Positions 46,063 to 54,683 are shown, numbered from the stretch's first letter. The stretch: DNA of 64,000 nt from an uncultured Pseudoflavonifractor sp. (GCA_947577065.1 CANPTT010000002.1:49578-113577), one strand, 5' to 3'. The notes: generated from the sequence alone by a model not told the origin. Numbers and translations: made by a program.

Positions 46063-47088
46063 TCACTCTGATGGACTTTCGGGGGGCTCAGGTTGCCGTG
46101 GCTTAATGCGGCCTAAGGGATTGGCCTTTGCCGCCATACGCAGATTATCATTGTCCACATGAGTGTAGATCTGGGTGGTATTCAAATTTTCATGTCCCAG
46201 TAGCTCCTGTAAAGTCCGGACGTCCACGCCGTTCTGGAGCATCAATGTGGCAGCGGTATGGCGCAGCTTGTGGGGGGAATATTGTGTGCTGTCCAATCCG
46301 GCCTTCAACAGATACTTTTTGACCAGTTTTTCCACTGCAGATTTGGATATTCTGGTACGCCGACGGCTCAAAAAGAATGCGTTCCTATCGATGGCCTGCT
46401 GCCCGGGCCGAACGGCCAAATAGTCTTGGATGGCCTGAACACAGGCGTCATTAAGATATAGAATGCGTTCTTTGTTGCCTTTACCCAATACTCTAAGCTG
46501 ATCGCCCCGAATATCGGAGACATTCAAACCGATCAGCTCTGAGATCCGAAGGCCACAGTTTAAGAAAAGAGTCAGAATACATCGGTCCCGCGCCTGAAAA
46601 TCCCCATCTACACTCTCCAGCAATTGGATACTGCTGTCCAGATCCAGATATCGAGGCAAAGCTTTTTTGGTGCGCGGAGCGTCCAGATCCTGCATAGGGT
46701 TTTCGGTAAGGAGCTTTGCCTTATTAGTAAGGTATTTATAGAACGACCGAATAGCCGCGACCTTGCGAGCGCGGGAGGTCGCCTTAAGCCCATAGCCGGT
46801 TTGAGCGCTGTTGGGCTGCTGAGCCCGATCTCGGCTCAAATAGTTCATATAGGAATACACATCCGTCAACGTCACAGAACGCACCAGATCCAGATCCACA
46901 TCACTTATATCGATGGCGTCAAATTCAGCCGAACGTGAAACTTTATTCTTTTCGATTTTGATAAAGCGAAAGAAATTGCGTAGATCCAGAAAGTATTCAT
47001 CAACCGTCTTTCGGGAATGACCCTGGATCGCTTCGTGATAAGTAAGAAAATCCCGCAGGATCGGTGGGGCGTCAGTACGATAGTCCAT
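46063..47088 (-). CDS. Tyrosine recombinase, XerC/D-like
   Basis: 341 aa from ATG 47088 behind AGGAGC. N-terminal SAM-like domain (LRDFLTYHEAIQGHSRKTVDEYFLDLRNFFRF) and catalytic domain with R in LNCGLRISELIGLNVSDI, HKLRHTAATLMLQNG, and LGHENLNTTQIYTHVDN carrying the final histidine and tyrosine. It is clearly distinct from the xerD at 30.5 kb and longer. It may be the XerC partner or a dedicated recombinase; a 34-bp perfect palindrome lies 79 bp upstream of its start. Confidence 0.9.
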   Translation of the reverse strand: MDYRTDAPPILRDFLTYHEAIQGHSRKTVDEYFLDLRNFFRFIKIEKNKVSRSAEFDAIDISDVDLDLVRSVTLTDVYSYMNYLSRDRAQQPNSAQTGYGLKATSRARKVAAIRSFYKYLTNKAKLLTENPMQDLDAPRTKKALPRYLDLDSSIQLLESVDGDFQARDRCILTLFLNCGLRISELIGLNVSDIRGDQLRVLGKGNKERILYLNDACVQAIQDYLAVRPGQQAIDRNAFFLSRRRTRISKSAVEKLVKKYLLKAGLDSTQYSPHKLRHTAATLMLQNGVDVRTLQELLGHENLNTTQIYTHVDNDNLRMAAKANPLGRIKPRQPEPPESPSE

Positions 47089-47166
47089 AAATTTGCTCCT
47101 ATCCGCTGGAGTGGCTTCAACCGGGCAAAACACCCCTCATCTTACAAACAAGCGTTTCGCCTCCCT

Positions 47167-47200
47167 CGAAGTAAACAAAATTTTTATTTTGTTTACTTCG
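47167..47200. repeat. Perfect 15-bp palindrome upstream of the tyrosine recombinase gene
   Basis: CGAAGTAAACAAAAT and its exact complement ATTTTGTTTACTTCG flank TTTT. It lies in the gap between radA and the recombinase, which are both on the minus strand. As a terminator for radA it lacks a T run after the stem. As 11-bp arms around an 8-bp centre, its layout resembles a recombinase site. Confidence 0.75.
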
Positions 47201-47256
47201 CATTCTGCTTCCAGCGCCCTCCTCTCCGCCGTTTTTATTCCCACGTGTGTGTGCAC

Positions 47257-48630
47257 TCAAAGGATCGCCACCAATGCCTCCCGGATATTCTTTACCCGAA
47301 TCAGCTGCAATCCGTCGGGAGCGGTAATTTTACTTCCTCTGGACGGGACCAGACACTTGGTAAACCCCAGACGGTGAACTTCGGATAGGCGTTGGTTTAA
47401 AGCGTTTACAGAGCGAAGTTCTCCGGTCAAGCCAACTTCGCCGATGGCAGCCAGGTCGCCCGGAACAGGCTTGTCCCGAAAGCTGGAAGCCAGCGCGATT
47501 ACCGCGGCCAGATCTACCGCGGGCTCCCCCAGCTCCAAGCCACCCACTACGTTTACATAGGCATCACAGGAATGGAGCAAAAGTCCCCCCCGCTTTTCCA
47601 AAACGGCCAGCATCAGCATCATTCGGTTGAAATCCACCCCGGATGCCATCCGGCGTGGGCGGTCTGAACTGGTTGGGGTCAACAGGGCCTGGATCTCCGC
47701 CAGGACAGGACGGGCTCCTTCCATGGCGCAGGTGACACAGGTCCCCGGTGTATCGGTAGGCCGTCCCTCCAGCAGCATTTCTGAGGGATTGGGAACCTCT
47801 GTAAGCCCACTATCTGCCATTTCAAAAACGCCGATCTCGTTGGTGGCGCCAAAACGGTTCTTGGCAGCCCGCAAAATGCGGTATGTGGTCTGTTGCTCCC
47901 CTTCAAAGTAGAGAACACAATCCACCATATGCTCCAACACCTTGGGTCCCGCAATAGAACCTTCCTTATTTACATGACCGATCACAAAAACAGTAATAGC
48001 CATGCTCTTAGCCACATTCATCAAAGCCAGTGTACAGTCCTTCACCTGCCCTACACTTCCCGGCGATGTGGTCAAATCGCCATTGTAGAGGGTTTGAATG
48101 GAATCCACAATGAGAATGTTGGGCTTTAATTCCTCTACGGCGTCCAGGATATTCTCCAAATTGGTCTCCGCCAAAAGGTATAGTCCCTCGCCCCGCACTC
48201 GGAGCCGCTCGGCCCGCAGCTTGATTTGCCGCTCAGACTCTTCTCCGGACACATATAAAACATCGGCAAAGCGGCACAGGCTGTCACAGATTTGCAGCAT
48301 TAAAGTGGATTTTCCGATACCGGGAGCTCCTCCCACCAACACCAAAGATCCTTCTACCGCTCCTCCACCCAGGACCCGGTCCAACTCGCTCATTCCCGTC
48401 TCAAAGCGCAACTCGTTGGTGGTCTCCACTTCCCGAAGCGCCTTGGGACCGTTGTAGCCGATCCTTGGTAGGTCCCGGCGCCCACTGGTAGATTTGGGAG
48501 CCTTACTTTTGGGGGCAGAAGGCTTCTCTGCAATGGTGTTCCACGCTCCGCAGGCTGGACACTGCCCCTGCCAGCGTAGGACCTCATTGCCGCAATCCGT
48601 ACAATAAAAAATCGTCTTTTCTTTCGCCAT
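47257..48630 (-). CDS. radA: DNA repair protein RadA (Sms)
   Basis: 457 aa. N-terminal zinc finger CTDCGNEVLRWQGQCPACGAW, RecA-like ATPase with Walker A GGAPGIGKSTLML and Walker B-type LIVDSIQTLY, the RadA-specific AKNRFGATNEIGVFEM (KNRFG motif), and a C-terminal Lon-protease-like domain (LSGELRSVNALNQRLSEV). It aids processing of recombination intermediates. The start is near the ribosome site GGGGAGTG. Direction is away from cotJ. Confidence 0.96.
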   Translation of the reverse strand: MAKEKTIFYCTDCGNEVLRWQGQCPACGAWNTIAEKPSAPKSKAPKSTSGRRDLPRIGYNGPKALREVETTNELRFETGMSELDRVLGGGAVEGSLVLVGGAPGIGKSTLMLQICDSLCRFADVLYVSGEESERQIKLRAERLRVRGEGLYLLAETNLENILDAVEELKPNILIVDSIQTLYNGDLTTSPGSVGQVKDCTLALMNVAKSMAITVFVIGHVNKEGSIAGPKVLEHMVDCVLYFEGEQQTTYRILRAAKNRFGATNEIGVFEMADSGLTEVPNPSEMLLEGRPTDTPGTCVTCAMEGARPVLAEIQALLTPTSSDRPRRMASGVDFNRMMLMLAVLEKRGGLLLHSCDAYVNVVGGLELGEPAVDLAAVIALASSFRDKPVPGDLAAIGEVGLTGELRSVNALNQRLSEVHRLGFTKCLVPSRGSKITAPDGLQLIRVKNIREALVAIL

Positions 48631-48672
48631 TGCACTCCCCGATTTCTCTTCTTTTGTTTCTGTCTCTGGAAA

Positions 48673-49416
48673 TTATATCACAGGTCCCACCCCATTACCA
48701 GACTGAATTTCTTCGCTTTGCAGCCAAGCGGAGGCCAGGCATAGTGCCAATTGAGCCTGATAACTCTCACTTCTCAGCTTTTTTTCCTCAACCGGATTGG
48801 ATAAAAAACCGCACTCAACCAAAATGGCGGGACAAGTGATATGCTTCATAAGATAGACGGAATCTGGGATCTGGGTAGGTGTTCGCCCATTCTCCGGATC
48901 TACTCCCTGACGCAGGACAATTTGCGTCAGTTCCGCCAGGGCCTTGCTCTCCGCTCCTGTTCGAAAAAAAACCTGGGCCCCATGATAGGCTGAGTTGGAA
49001 AAAGTGTTTTGATGGACGCTGATGACAAACGCATTCTCTGTCCCCTCTATTATAGCTACCCGATTGTGAAGATCGGAAACCTTTTTTTGACGTAAAGTTT
49101 CACAGCCGGGATCGTAGATGGAAATGTCACTGTCTCGCAAAAGAATGGGAGCCGTCCCATAAAAACCCAAAAACTGATCCAGCCTAAGAATGACCGCCAG
49201 ATTGATATTGCTCTCCGGCACTCCGGTAACGGAAACCGCACCTCCATCCTCCCCGCCGTGTCCAGCATCCAAAATGAGCTGTCGCTCAGGAAAACGCACA
49301 GGAGCAAATGTCGAGATCGGCGACATTTTTGGGCGCAGATGCCCCACCGCACCGCATATGGAGAAAGCCAGCACGATCCCGAGCGCCAAAAATTTTTTCC
49401 TGCCAAATTTTTTCAT
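48673..49416 (-). CDS. cwlD: N-acetylmuramoyl-L-alanine amidase, CwlD type
   Basis: 247 aa from ATG 49416 behind GGAGGGGAT. N-terminal membrane anchor or signal (KKFLALGIVLAFSICGAVG), then an Amidase_3 zinc domain: LILDAGHGGEDGGA (first histidine), ESNINLAVILRL, FVISVHQNTFSN (second histidine), and AILVECGFLSNPVEE (catalytic glutamate). Size and single-domain layout match CwlD, which makes muramic-delta-lactam of the spore cortex. It is divergent from the cotJ genes, fitting a sporulation neighbourhood. Confidence 0.9.
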   Translation of the reverse strand: MKKFGRKKFLALGIVLAFSICGAVGHLRPKMSPISTFAPVRFPERQLILDAGHGGEDGGAVSVTGVPESNINLAVILRLDQFLGFYGTAPILLRDSDISIYDPGCETLRQKKVSDLHNRVAIIEGTENAFVISVHQNTFSNSAYHGAQVFFRTGAESKALAELTQIVLRQGVDPENGRTPTQIPDSVYLMKHITCPAILVECGFLSNPVEEKKLRSESYQAQLALCLASAWLQSEEIQSGNGVGPVI

Positions 49417-49566
49417 GGTACATCCCCTCCCTGGCAAACTTATGGCAAAAAGTAAGGCGATATGCCACAAAAGAAGGATCCCCCCGCTTCCCTGCCTCCT
49501 TTGGAAGGCATAGGATAGCTCGGAGGAGTTCTCTCCCCTCCCATCAATGATAAGGAGGAACAAGCT

Positions 49567-50046
49567 TTGTATCCCGATACCGATACCAATAAGCCCACCG
49601 TCCCGGAAACAGGAGTCTGTCCTGACGGTTGCGGTACTCTGCCTGAGTGCGCGCCTTTGGCGGTACCTTATGTTCCCTTCCAGCAGACAAATCCTAAGCG
49701 CTATAACCAAGCTGACGCTCTCAGCAACGGCACTCTCTTCCCCGGGCTGAATCTGCCCTTCCATCTGAAGAAGGACGCTCCCAATGCGGTCAGCGGCCCC
49801 CTGGGTGAACTGCAGGCCTTGGAGTTTGTGCTTTTGGAGCTGGGTCTGTACTTGGACACCCATCAGGCGGATGCTGAGGCGTTTGCCCTTTTCCAACAGT
49901 ATGCCGCGCTGGAAAAAGCCGGGCGTGAGAAGTATGAGTCCCTTTATGGCCCACTCTGTATGAGGAGCGTTGCCGGTCAAAAGGACTTTTCCGCTTGGAT
50001 CAAAAATCCATGGCCTTGGGATTTCCCGGAAGGAGGCAAGAAGTAA
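49567..50046 (+). CDS. Spore coat protein CotJA-CotJB fusion
   Basis: 159 aa from TTG 49567, 8 nt after AAGGAGG (49552-49558). The first half (about 1-75) is proline- and cysteine-rich and contains LAVPYVPFQQ and DALSNGTLFPGLNLPF, the core of CotJA. The second half (about 80-159) is LQALEFVLLELGLYLDTHQADAEAF ... YGPLC ... WPWDFPEG, a full CotJB. The two are separate genes in most spore formers; here one uninterrupted frame joins them. The next gene is cotJC, 3 nt away, giving a cotJAB-cotJC operon. Confidence 0.85.
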   Translation: MYPDTDTNKPTVPETGVCPDGCGTLPECAPLAVPYVPFQQTNPKRYNQADALSNGTLFPGLNLPFHLKKDAPNAVSGPLGELQALEFVLLELGLYLDTHQADAEAFALFQQYAALEKAGREKYESLYGPLCMRSVAGQKDFSAWIKNPWPWDFPEGGKK

Positions 50047-50049
50047 GCT

Positions 50050-50214
50050 ATGTTTATGTATGAAAAGAAGCTTCAGTACCCGGTAAAGATCAAGAATACC
50101 AGCCCCAAGCTGGCCTCGGTCATCATCAGCCAATACGGCGGCCCTGACGGAGAGTTGGGTGCCTCCCTGCGCTATCTGTCCCAGCGGTACGCCATGCCCT
50201 ATCCTGAAGTATAG
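50050..50214 (+). CDS. cotJC: CotJC spore coat protein, N-terminal part (gene split by an integrated element)
   Basis: 54 codons, MFMYEKKLQYPVKIKN to MPYPEV, then a TAG supplied by the element end. The piece matches the start of CotJC: EKKLQYPV, then IISQYGGPDGELGASLRYLSQRYAMPY. Chromosomal coding sequence stops at about 50207. The rest of the gene lies at 56288-56743. CotJC is a manganese-catalase-like coat protein made in the mother cell. In the integrated state only a short, non-functional peptide could be made. Confidence 0.9.
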   Translation: MFMYEKKLQYPVKIKNTSPKLASVIISQYGGPDGELGASLRYLSQRYAMPYPEV

Positions 50215-50232
50215 GGTACGAGTTTACAACAT
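50184..50232 (+). mobile_element. attL: left junction of the element in cotJC
   Basis: The chromosomal half is the cotJC sequence up to CCT; the dinucleotide GA is at 50206-50207; the element arm runs 50208-50232 and ends TACAACAT. The arm is an inverted copy, with matches at conserved positions (TATA, G-T, C, T, ATGTTGTA), of the arm at 56263-56287. Confidence 0.85.
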
Positions 50233-50235
50233 GGG

Positions 50236-51753
50236 TCAATAAAAAACGACCTTAATGTCGTCGTCCGTTACAGTGACTTGTTGAATGAAAACCTTTGCCA
50301 CACTCTTGCGTTGCTCCATATCAAAGGAACTCCATTCGGTGACAACATCATCAATGCTGTATCCACCAAACTCTGGCGTACTTTCCTTTACAATCAGTTC
50401 GTTTACCCGCTCCAAGATTTCTAACTTCTCTTTGTTGAGCCGTTCTACCTCCTGATTGATATAGGCCATAACGGTTGACGAAGCCTCTGGCACTCGTTTG
50501 AGATAGGTTGTAATCTCATTGTCCTTGGCCGTAGCCTCAATCTTCAACTTTTGGATTTGAGGAGCATATGTGCTTTTCCTCTTTGCGGTCTTGACCTTCA
50601 GCGTCTTTAGATGGTTTAATAAGTGGCCCTCAACAATGTCCTCCAGCACATCGGCAGTCAATGCCTTTTTACGGGCATAGCAGTATTTTTCAATTCTGCC
50701 CATGCAAATAGTATAGACCTTGCTTCCCTCTCTTCCTCCGTCCTTGAAGAAGATAGATGTGCCACAGTAGCCACATCGCACCAGACCAGTAAGCCAAGAT
50801 TTTGTGCCAGTCCCTTTAGCCCCAAAATTGTGATTGTGGGCCAGCCTATCCTGCACTCGAAGCCACAGGTCAGCGGGAACTACCCCCTCATGCATACCCA
50901 GCGTTGCATATTCATCGTTGTCGGTGTTGTACTTATCCTTTGCCACACCCTTGGTCTTACCATAGAGATACACACCGTTCACACCGATATAATCTTCCAC
51001 GGGGTTGTTGATATGTACCCCCTTGCTCTGCAAAAAGGTATATACATCGGCGTCAGCTTTCACATAGACTGGATTGCCTAAAATTCGGGCAATAGCGTGT
51101 TTTTGGAAGTAGTTTCCCTTCTTGGTCTTTAGCCCATTCTCATGTAGCCACTTCTGTACCTGTCCCAGCGAACAGCCGCCATTTCCATAGAGGTCATATA
51201 TCTTTTGCATGACTTCTACTTCCTCGGCAATCGGAAGCAACATAAAGGTTTTCTTTCCGTGTAGCTGGGTACGCACCTTTTGAAATCCATAAGGCGCACG
51301 CCCCCCTAAATAGAAGCCCTGCTTCCCTCTGGCATAGTAGTTCTCTACCACACGCATTTGGATTGTCTCACGCTCAAACTGGGCAAAGGCCGAGAGAATA
51401 TTCAGCATGAGTTCATCTGCTGGATTTCCAGAGATTTGCAAGCTACTTTCCTTTACACTGATAAACTTCACATTATGATTTTTAAGCCGATTAACAAAGT
51501 CAGAGAAATCCAGCAGTGAACGAGAAAGACGGTCTAACTTCCAGACAACTACCCTCTCTATAAGGCCAGCCTCTATATCCTCCATCATTTGCCGAAAGGC
51601 TGGACGGTCTGTATTTTTGCCACTATATCCTTTGTCTTGGTAGACCTGATACTTTGTCCCTTGGGCTACTAACTTTTCACAGTCGGCTATCTGGCTCTCG
51701 ATACTGATACTATCTACCTTATCTACCGACTGACGCACATAGATAGCGTCCAT
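50236..51753 (-). CDS. Large serine recombinase of the cotJC element
   Basis: 505 aa. The catalytic N-terminal resolvase domain has the nucleophile S9 (IYVRQSVDKVD), YQDKGYSGKNTDRPAF, VVVWKLDRLSRSLLDF and FERETIQMRVVENYYARGKQG. A recombinase domain (GGRAPYGFQKV) and a zinc ribbon (LVRCGYCGTSIFF ... CMGRIEKYCYARKK) follow, then a coiled coil (KLKIEATAKDNEITTYLKRV ... VERLNKEKLEILERVNEL). This is the family that integrates phages and removes the skin-like elements in sporulation genes. Its stop is 22 nt from attL, and its start is 1 nt after the preceding small gene. Confidence 0.95.
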   Translation of the reverse strand: MDAIYVRQSVDKVDSISIESQIADCEKLVAQGTKYQVYQDKGYSGKNTDRPAFRQMMEDIEAGLIERVVVWKLDRLSRSLLDFSDFVNRLKNHNVKFISVKESSLQISGNPADELMLNILSAFAQFERETIQMRVVENYYARGKQGFYLGGRAPYGFQKVRTQLHGKKTFMLLPIAEEVEVMQKIYDLYGNGGCSLGQVQKWLHENGLKTKKGNYFQKHAIARILGNPVYVKADADVYTFLQSKGVHINNPVEDYIGVNGVYLYGKTKGVAKDKYNTDNDEYATLGMHEGVVPADLWLRVQDRLAHNHNFGAKGTGTKSWLTGLVRCGYCGTSIFFKDGGREGSKVYTICMGRIEKYCYARKKALTADVLEDIVEGHLLNHLKTLKVKTAKRKSTYAPQIQKLKIEATAKDNEITTYLKRVPEASSTVMAYINQEVERLNKEKLEILERVNELIVKESTPEFGGYSIDDVVTEWSSFDMEQRKSVAKVFIQQVTVTDDDIKVVFY

Positions 51754-51754
51754 C

Positions 51755-52033
51755 TTATCGTCCTCGCTTTCCCATTGTCATTAGTATGCGGATTGCTTCG
51801 TCAGCAAGTTTAGCGTCCCGCTTCTTGCGTTCTTCTGGGGTCAGGTCATCATCGTCTACTTCTACCGTAACCTTGTAGCCATTCTGCTGTGTCTGCGATA
51901 GCAGCCGTCCCATCATACCGCCCCCCATAGGTGACGATATGGAGTAAGCCAGTATCATATGACAGAGTACGGGATTGTCCATTAAATATTTACGTAGTGC
52001 CGACGGGCTGTTTATTGTTCTTGTATTCAACAT
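51755..52033 (-). CDS. Small protein directly upstream of the serine recombinase
   Basis: 92 aa from ATG 52033 behind AAAGGATT; a longer frame upstream has no ribosome site. No known domain was recognised. It has a helical N-terminus (SPSALRKYLMDNPVLCHMILAYS), a glycine-methionine-rich stretch (SPMGGGMMGRLLSQ), and a charged C-terminus with DDDDLTPEERKKRDAKLADEAIRIL. Its stop codon is 1 nt before the recombinase start, so both are translated from one mRNA. The position suits a directionality factor or a regulator, but this is inference. Confidence 0.7.
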   Translation of the reverse strand: MLNTRTINSPSALRKYLMDNPVLCHMILAYSISSPMGGGMMGRLLSQTQQNGYKVTVEVDDDDLTPEERKKRDAKLADEAIRILMTMGKRGR

Positions 52034-52343
52034 TTTAGAAATCCTTTCATAATAATTTATTTTGTTTATGTACTTGAAGTTTTGATTGATTGTTCGCTCC
52101 AAACCGTTTGGTGTCCACATTTTTGGTTTACCACAAAACTCTCAAAAAGTCAGAAGTCAAAATAGCCAAATTTGAAATTTTTGCAAAAATTTTTACCGCC
52201 AGACAGTTCAAACCCTTGTAAATACGAAACTTCCTCCTTCCTCACCAAATGTCACTCCCCGCCAATACTATTTAATTATATTTGTATTGGGCCTAATAAA
52301 TCATAAAGGAAAAATTATAAGTGTCCTTCATCGTCAAAATAGA
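52034..52343. other. AT-rich spacer between the rep terminator and the small gene
   Basis: About 300 bp with no coding frame of note, very AT-rich, including runs such as AAATTTGAAATTTTTGC. It must contain the promoter for the small protein and recombinase on the minus strand. A CATAAACA box (minus strand, 52070-52063) only loosely resembles mother-cell sigma -10 sequences; no matching -35 was found. Confidence 0.5.
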
Positions 52344-52380
52344 CAAAAAGAGAGGCCGCAAGGGTGTCCCCTACGGCCTC
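52344..52380 (-). terminator. Terminator of the element rep gene
   Basis: On the minus strand GAGGCCG pairs with CGGCCTC around inner GGGG/CCC pairs and is followed by CTTTTT. Confidence 0.85.
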
Positions 52381-52389
52381 GGGCCTATC

Positions 52390-53559
52390 TTAAAATGGCA
52401 AATCATCGTCTACCTCTGCCGCTGGTGCTGGCGGGGGCGGCGCAGGGGGCGTAATAGCTCCCAAGGCGGAAACGGTCTTGATGGCCTCGGCCTTGCGCCC
52501 CGTGTCCTCCCTGATGATTTCTGGAAGCGGGTTCTCCTGATAGCCCACCAGCCTGTACTGATTGGCGAGAAGGTCGTACTGGTAGACCTCCAGCTTGCCG
52601 TTGCCGACATCCTTCGGGAACTTCACCATAAGCTCACAGCGGCGCTTTAGCTGTACGCTGGTTTCTGGTTCCTCGGAGAACACGTTCTTGAAGAAGCTCT
52701 CAATGCCCAACGTGGTGGTGATGATAATGAGCTTACATTCCAGCACCTTGTTCTTGTAGCGGCTCTTGACCGTGCTGGAGGTATTGTTGTCCAACATCTT
52801 CAAGAGGTCGGACAGGCCCATGCAGGAGGGCCGCAGGTCGTCCAGAATGATACAGTCCTGCCCTTCGTAGCCATCCAAGGGGTCATTGCTCCCAGAAGAA
52901 ATGAAAAGGCTATACCCCTGCTTGACTGCAAGCTCCTTTGCGTATGTGGTCTTGCCAGTGCCAGAGCCACCCGATATGTAGATACATCTCATGCTCCTGT
53001 TCGCCTCCCGAATACTGTCGGCCCGATATTGAAAGGCCGTGTCGATTTCTTTCCTATGATTGATATATGTGGTAGGGGGTATGAATTTGGTGTAGTTGAA
53101 CTTCCGTATCTTGCCGCTCACAATGTCGTCAAGAATATCGTCCAGCATATTGCCCTTGCTCAATACAGCCTCCTTCTCCCACTCAAAGTTAGCCACTACC
53201 GCCGAAGGGTCATACTGGTGCTTCTCTGGGACGTTGGCGTGGGTGAGGTAGGCAAGGGCGTCGGTCCACCGCCCCTTGATACTTTCAAAATACTGTTCTG
53301 GGATTGTGTTGTTGAACATCTTGACAATGGTGGACAAATGGCGTGGGCTTTCCAGCTTGACCATCACATGGTAATGTGGTTCCTTCTCCGTGCCATCTGC
53401 GTTGGTGTCCTTGTCATGGAGGATAAAGGCATACTTTTCCACTACCGAATTGGCGTCCAGTATTGCCTTGATAGAGGAAATGCTTTCGTCGGGCAGAAAC
53501 CGCACCTGTTGCATGATTTCAAAATTGCGAAACTTCTTATCTCTCTTTTCATCATTCAT
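52390..53559 (-). CDS. Rolling-circle replication protein Rep (HUH endonuclease with SF3 helicase)
   Basis: 389 aa from ATG 53559 behind AAGGAGC. The HUH endonuclease domain has motif I-like YAFILHDKDTNADG, motif II EPHYHVMVKL (H62, H64) and motif III DALAYLTHA with nucleophile Y104. The SF3 helicase domain has Walker A GGSGTGKTT (197-205), Walker B CIILDD (236-241), and IIITTTLGIESFF. This two-domain layout is that of CRESS-like bacterial plasmid Reps. The tail is proline-rich. It would nick a double-strand origin and drive circle replication after excision. Confidence 0.9.
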   Translation of the reverse strand: MNDEKRDKKFRNFEIMQQVRFLPDESISSIKAILDANSVVEKYAFILHDKDTNADGTEKEPHYHVMVKLESPRHLSTIVKMFNNTIPEQYFESIKGRWTDALAYLTHANVPEKHQYDPSAVVANFEWEKEAVLSKGNMLDDILDDIVSGKIRKFNYTKFIPPTTYINHRKEIDTAFQYRADSIREANRSMRCIYISGGSGTGKTTYAKELAVKQGYSLFISSGSNDPLDGYEGQDCIILDDLRPSCMGLSDLLKMLDNNTSSTVKSRYKNKVLECKLIIITTTLGIESFFKNVFSEEPETSVQLKRRCELMVKFPKDVGNGKLEVYQYDLLANQYRLVGYQENPLPEIIREDTGRKAEAIKTVSALGAITPPAPPPPAPAAEVDDDLPF

Positions 53560-53603
53560 TTGTAGAACAGCTCCTTTTTTGATTTTACTGTATGATAGAA
53601 GCT

Positions 53604-53839
53604 GGCTACAAAGATTATTCCCCATTTTGTAGCTACCCCTTGCTTGCTTCGACAGAATGGACGGAGCGGTGGGGCTTTCAAACATTCCGTTGCTACACGG
53701 CTACAAAAAACCACGGCGGAGGACAAGCCCTTCCGCCGTGGTTTTTCAATAGATATGTGGATTTGCTACATTGCTACAAACTAAAATAACTGTTTGTCCG
53801 GAACAATCGGAACAGATCCGCATTGTTCCGATTGTTCCG
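53604..53839. other. Candidate replication origin: GCTACA iterons and a large inverted repeat
   Basis: The region upstream of rep repeats GCTACA five times (53605-53610, 53692-53697, 53700-53705, 53765-53770, 53773-53778) plus once inverted near 53629. Next to it is a perfect 16-bp inverted repeat, CGGAACAATCGGAACA (53799-53814) and TGTTCCGATTGTTCCG (53824-53839), each arm itself being a direct repeat of CGGAACA. Together they look like Rep or regulator binding sites, and the repeats flank a terminator. Confidence 0.55.
53705..53746. terminator. Hairpin terminator downstream of the relaxase gene
   Basis: AAAACCACGGCGGA pairs with TCCGCCGTGGTTTT; T runs on both strands. On the minus strand it ends the relaxase transcript before rep. 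Confidence 0.88.
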
Positions 53840-53878
53840 AAGGATTGTTATGCAGAGGCGATGACGCAGATGGGCAAA

Positions 53879-54643
53879 TCAATCAAGGTCAATTTCTATC
53901 CCCTGTTCTTCCTCCATGACTTCCTCAACCAACCTTAAAATGGCCTCGTCTTCCTCCTGCTCCTTCTGGGCTATGTAGTCGGCCTTTTCCTGATGGCCTC
54001 TGCCGTCCCCTACACGCCCGACCTCAATGCCGTACTTCTGGGCTATCCCTTCCAGCCTCTCCCGTTCTGCCGCCGTCCATGCGGCCTGTGCAGTCTCATT
54101 GATATGCTCCCCCTTGGCGTAGCCCATCTGCTCACAGCACTTTGATATAGAGGTTTGCCGTTCCATCCCTCTGGCATAGCCGTCAGCCCAAGGGATGAAA
54201 TCAAGGTGTGCGTGGAGGGTGGCCTCGTCAGCGTGGATATAGGCCCCCACCACCTTCATCTGGGGGTTGTTCGCCTCAAAGGTCTGGATATACTCCCGCA
54301 GGATTGCCCGCTCTCTGGCGCAGTATATGGCCCCTGTGGTGTCCTTGTCGCCAATCTGGGCAATTATCTCATAGACGGGGTACTTGGCCTTGTCCTTGCG
54401 TATCTTGTCGTAGTAGTCGCCTATCTGCCGCTCTGGGCGGGTCTGCTTGGCGTTGTACTCGGCTACGGCCTCCCCGAACAGGTCACGGTAGGCTTGGCGG
54501 TGGTCAAGGTCAATCAAGGTCTCGTTCATCCCACGGCGGTGGGGGTCAATGTGGTCGGGTGTCTGGCCTCGTTTATATCGGCGGGCGTTGTGTGTCCTGT
54601 GCGCCCGTCCCCCTCCCACATGGAGCGTCACTGTTTTTGTCAT
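53879..54643 (-). CDS. MobV-type relaxase (plasmid recombination/mobilization protein)
   Basis: 254 aa from ATG 54643. The MobV/Pre signature is AYIHADEATLHAHLDFIPW, with the metal histidines H137, H144 and H146 and D139-E140. Earlier RAHRTHNARRYKRG and IDLDHRQAYRDLFGEAV fit the family. It is shorter than pMV158 MobM (about 490 aa), lacking most of the coiled-coil tail, which is replaced by a short acidic C-terminus. It would nick oriT to allow conjugative mobilization with helper transfer systems. An inverted repeat just upstream may be oriT. Confidence 0.9.
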   Translation of the reverse strand: MTKTVTLHVGGGRAHRTHNARRYKRGQTPDHIDPHRRGMNETLIDLDHRQAYRDLFGEAVAEYNAKQTRPERQIGDYYDKIRKDKAKYPVYEIIAQIGDKDTTGAIYCARERAILREYIQTFEANNPQMKVVGAYIHADEATLHAHLDFIPWADGYARGMERQTSISKCCEQMGYAKGEHINETAQAAWTAAERERLEGIAQKYGIEVGRVGDGRGHQEKADYIAQKEQEEDEAILRLVEEVMEEEQGIEIDLD

Positions 54644-54683
54644 AAAACATCACCTCACGTTCTGTTATATGCCAAAACAGTAA

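Noticed and set aside
47167..47200. Palindrome as a LexA or Rex operator
   Set aside because: It does not match the CGAAC-N4-GTTCG LexA box or the TTGTGAAAT-type Rex box.
49509..49517. CATAGGATA as a SigK -10 box upstream of cotJ
   Set aside because: It fits the CATAnnnTA form, but no AC-type -35 lies at the right distance, so no promoter is called.
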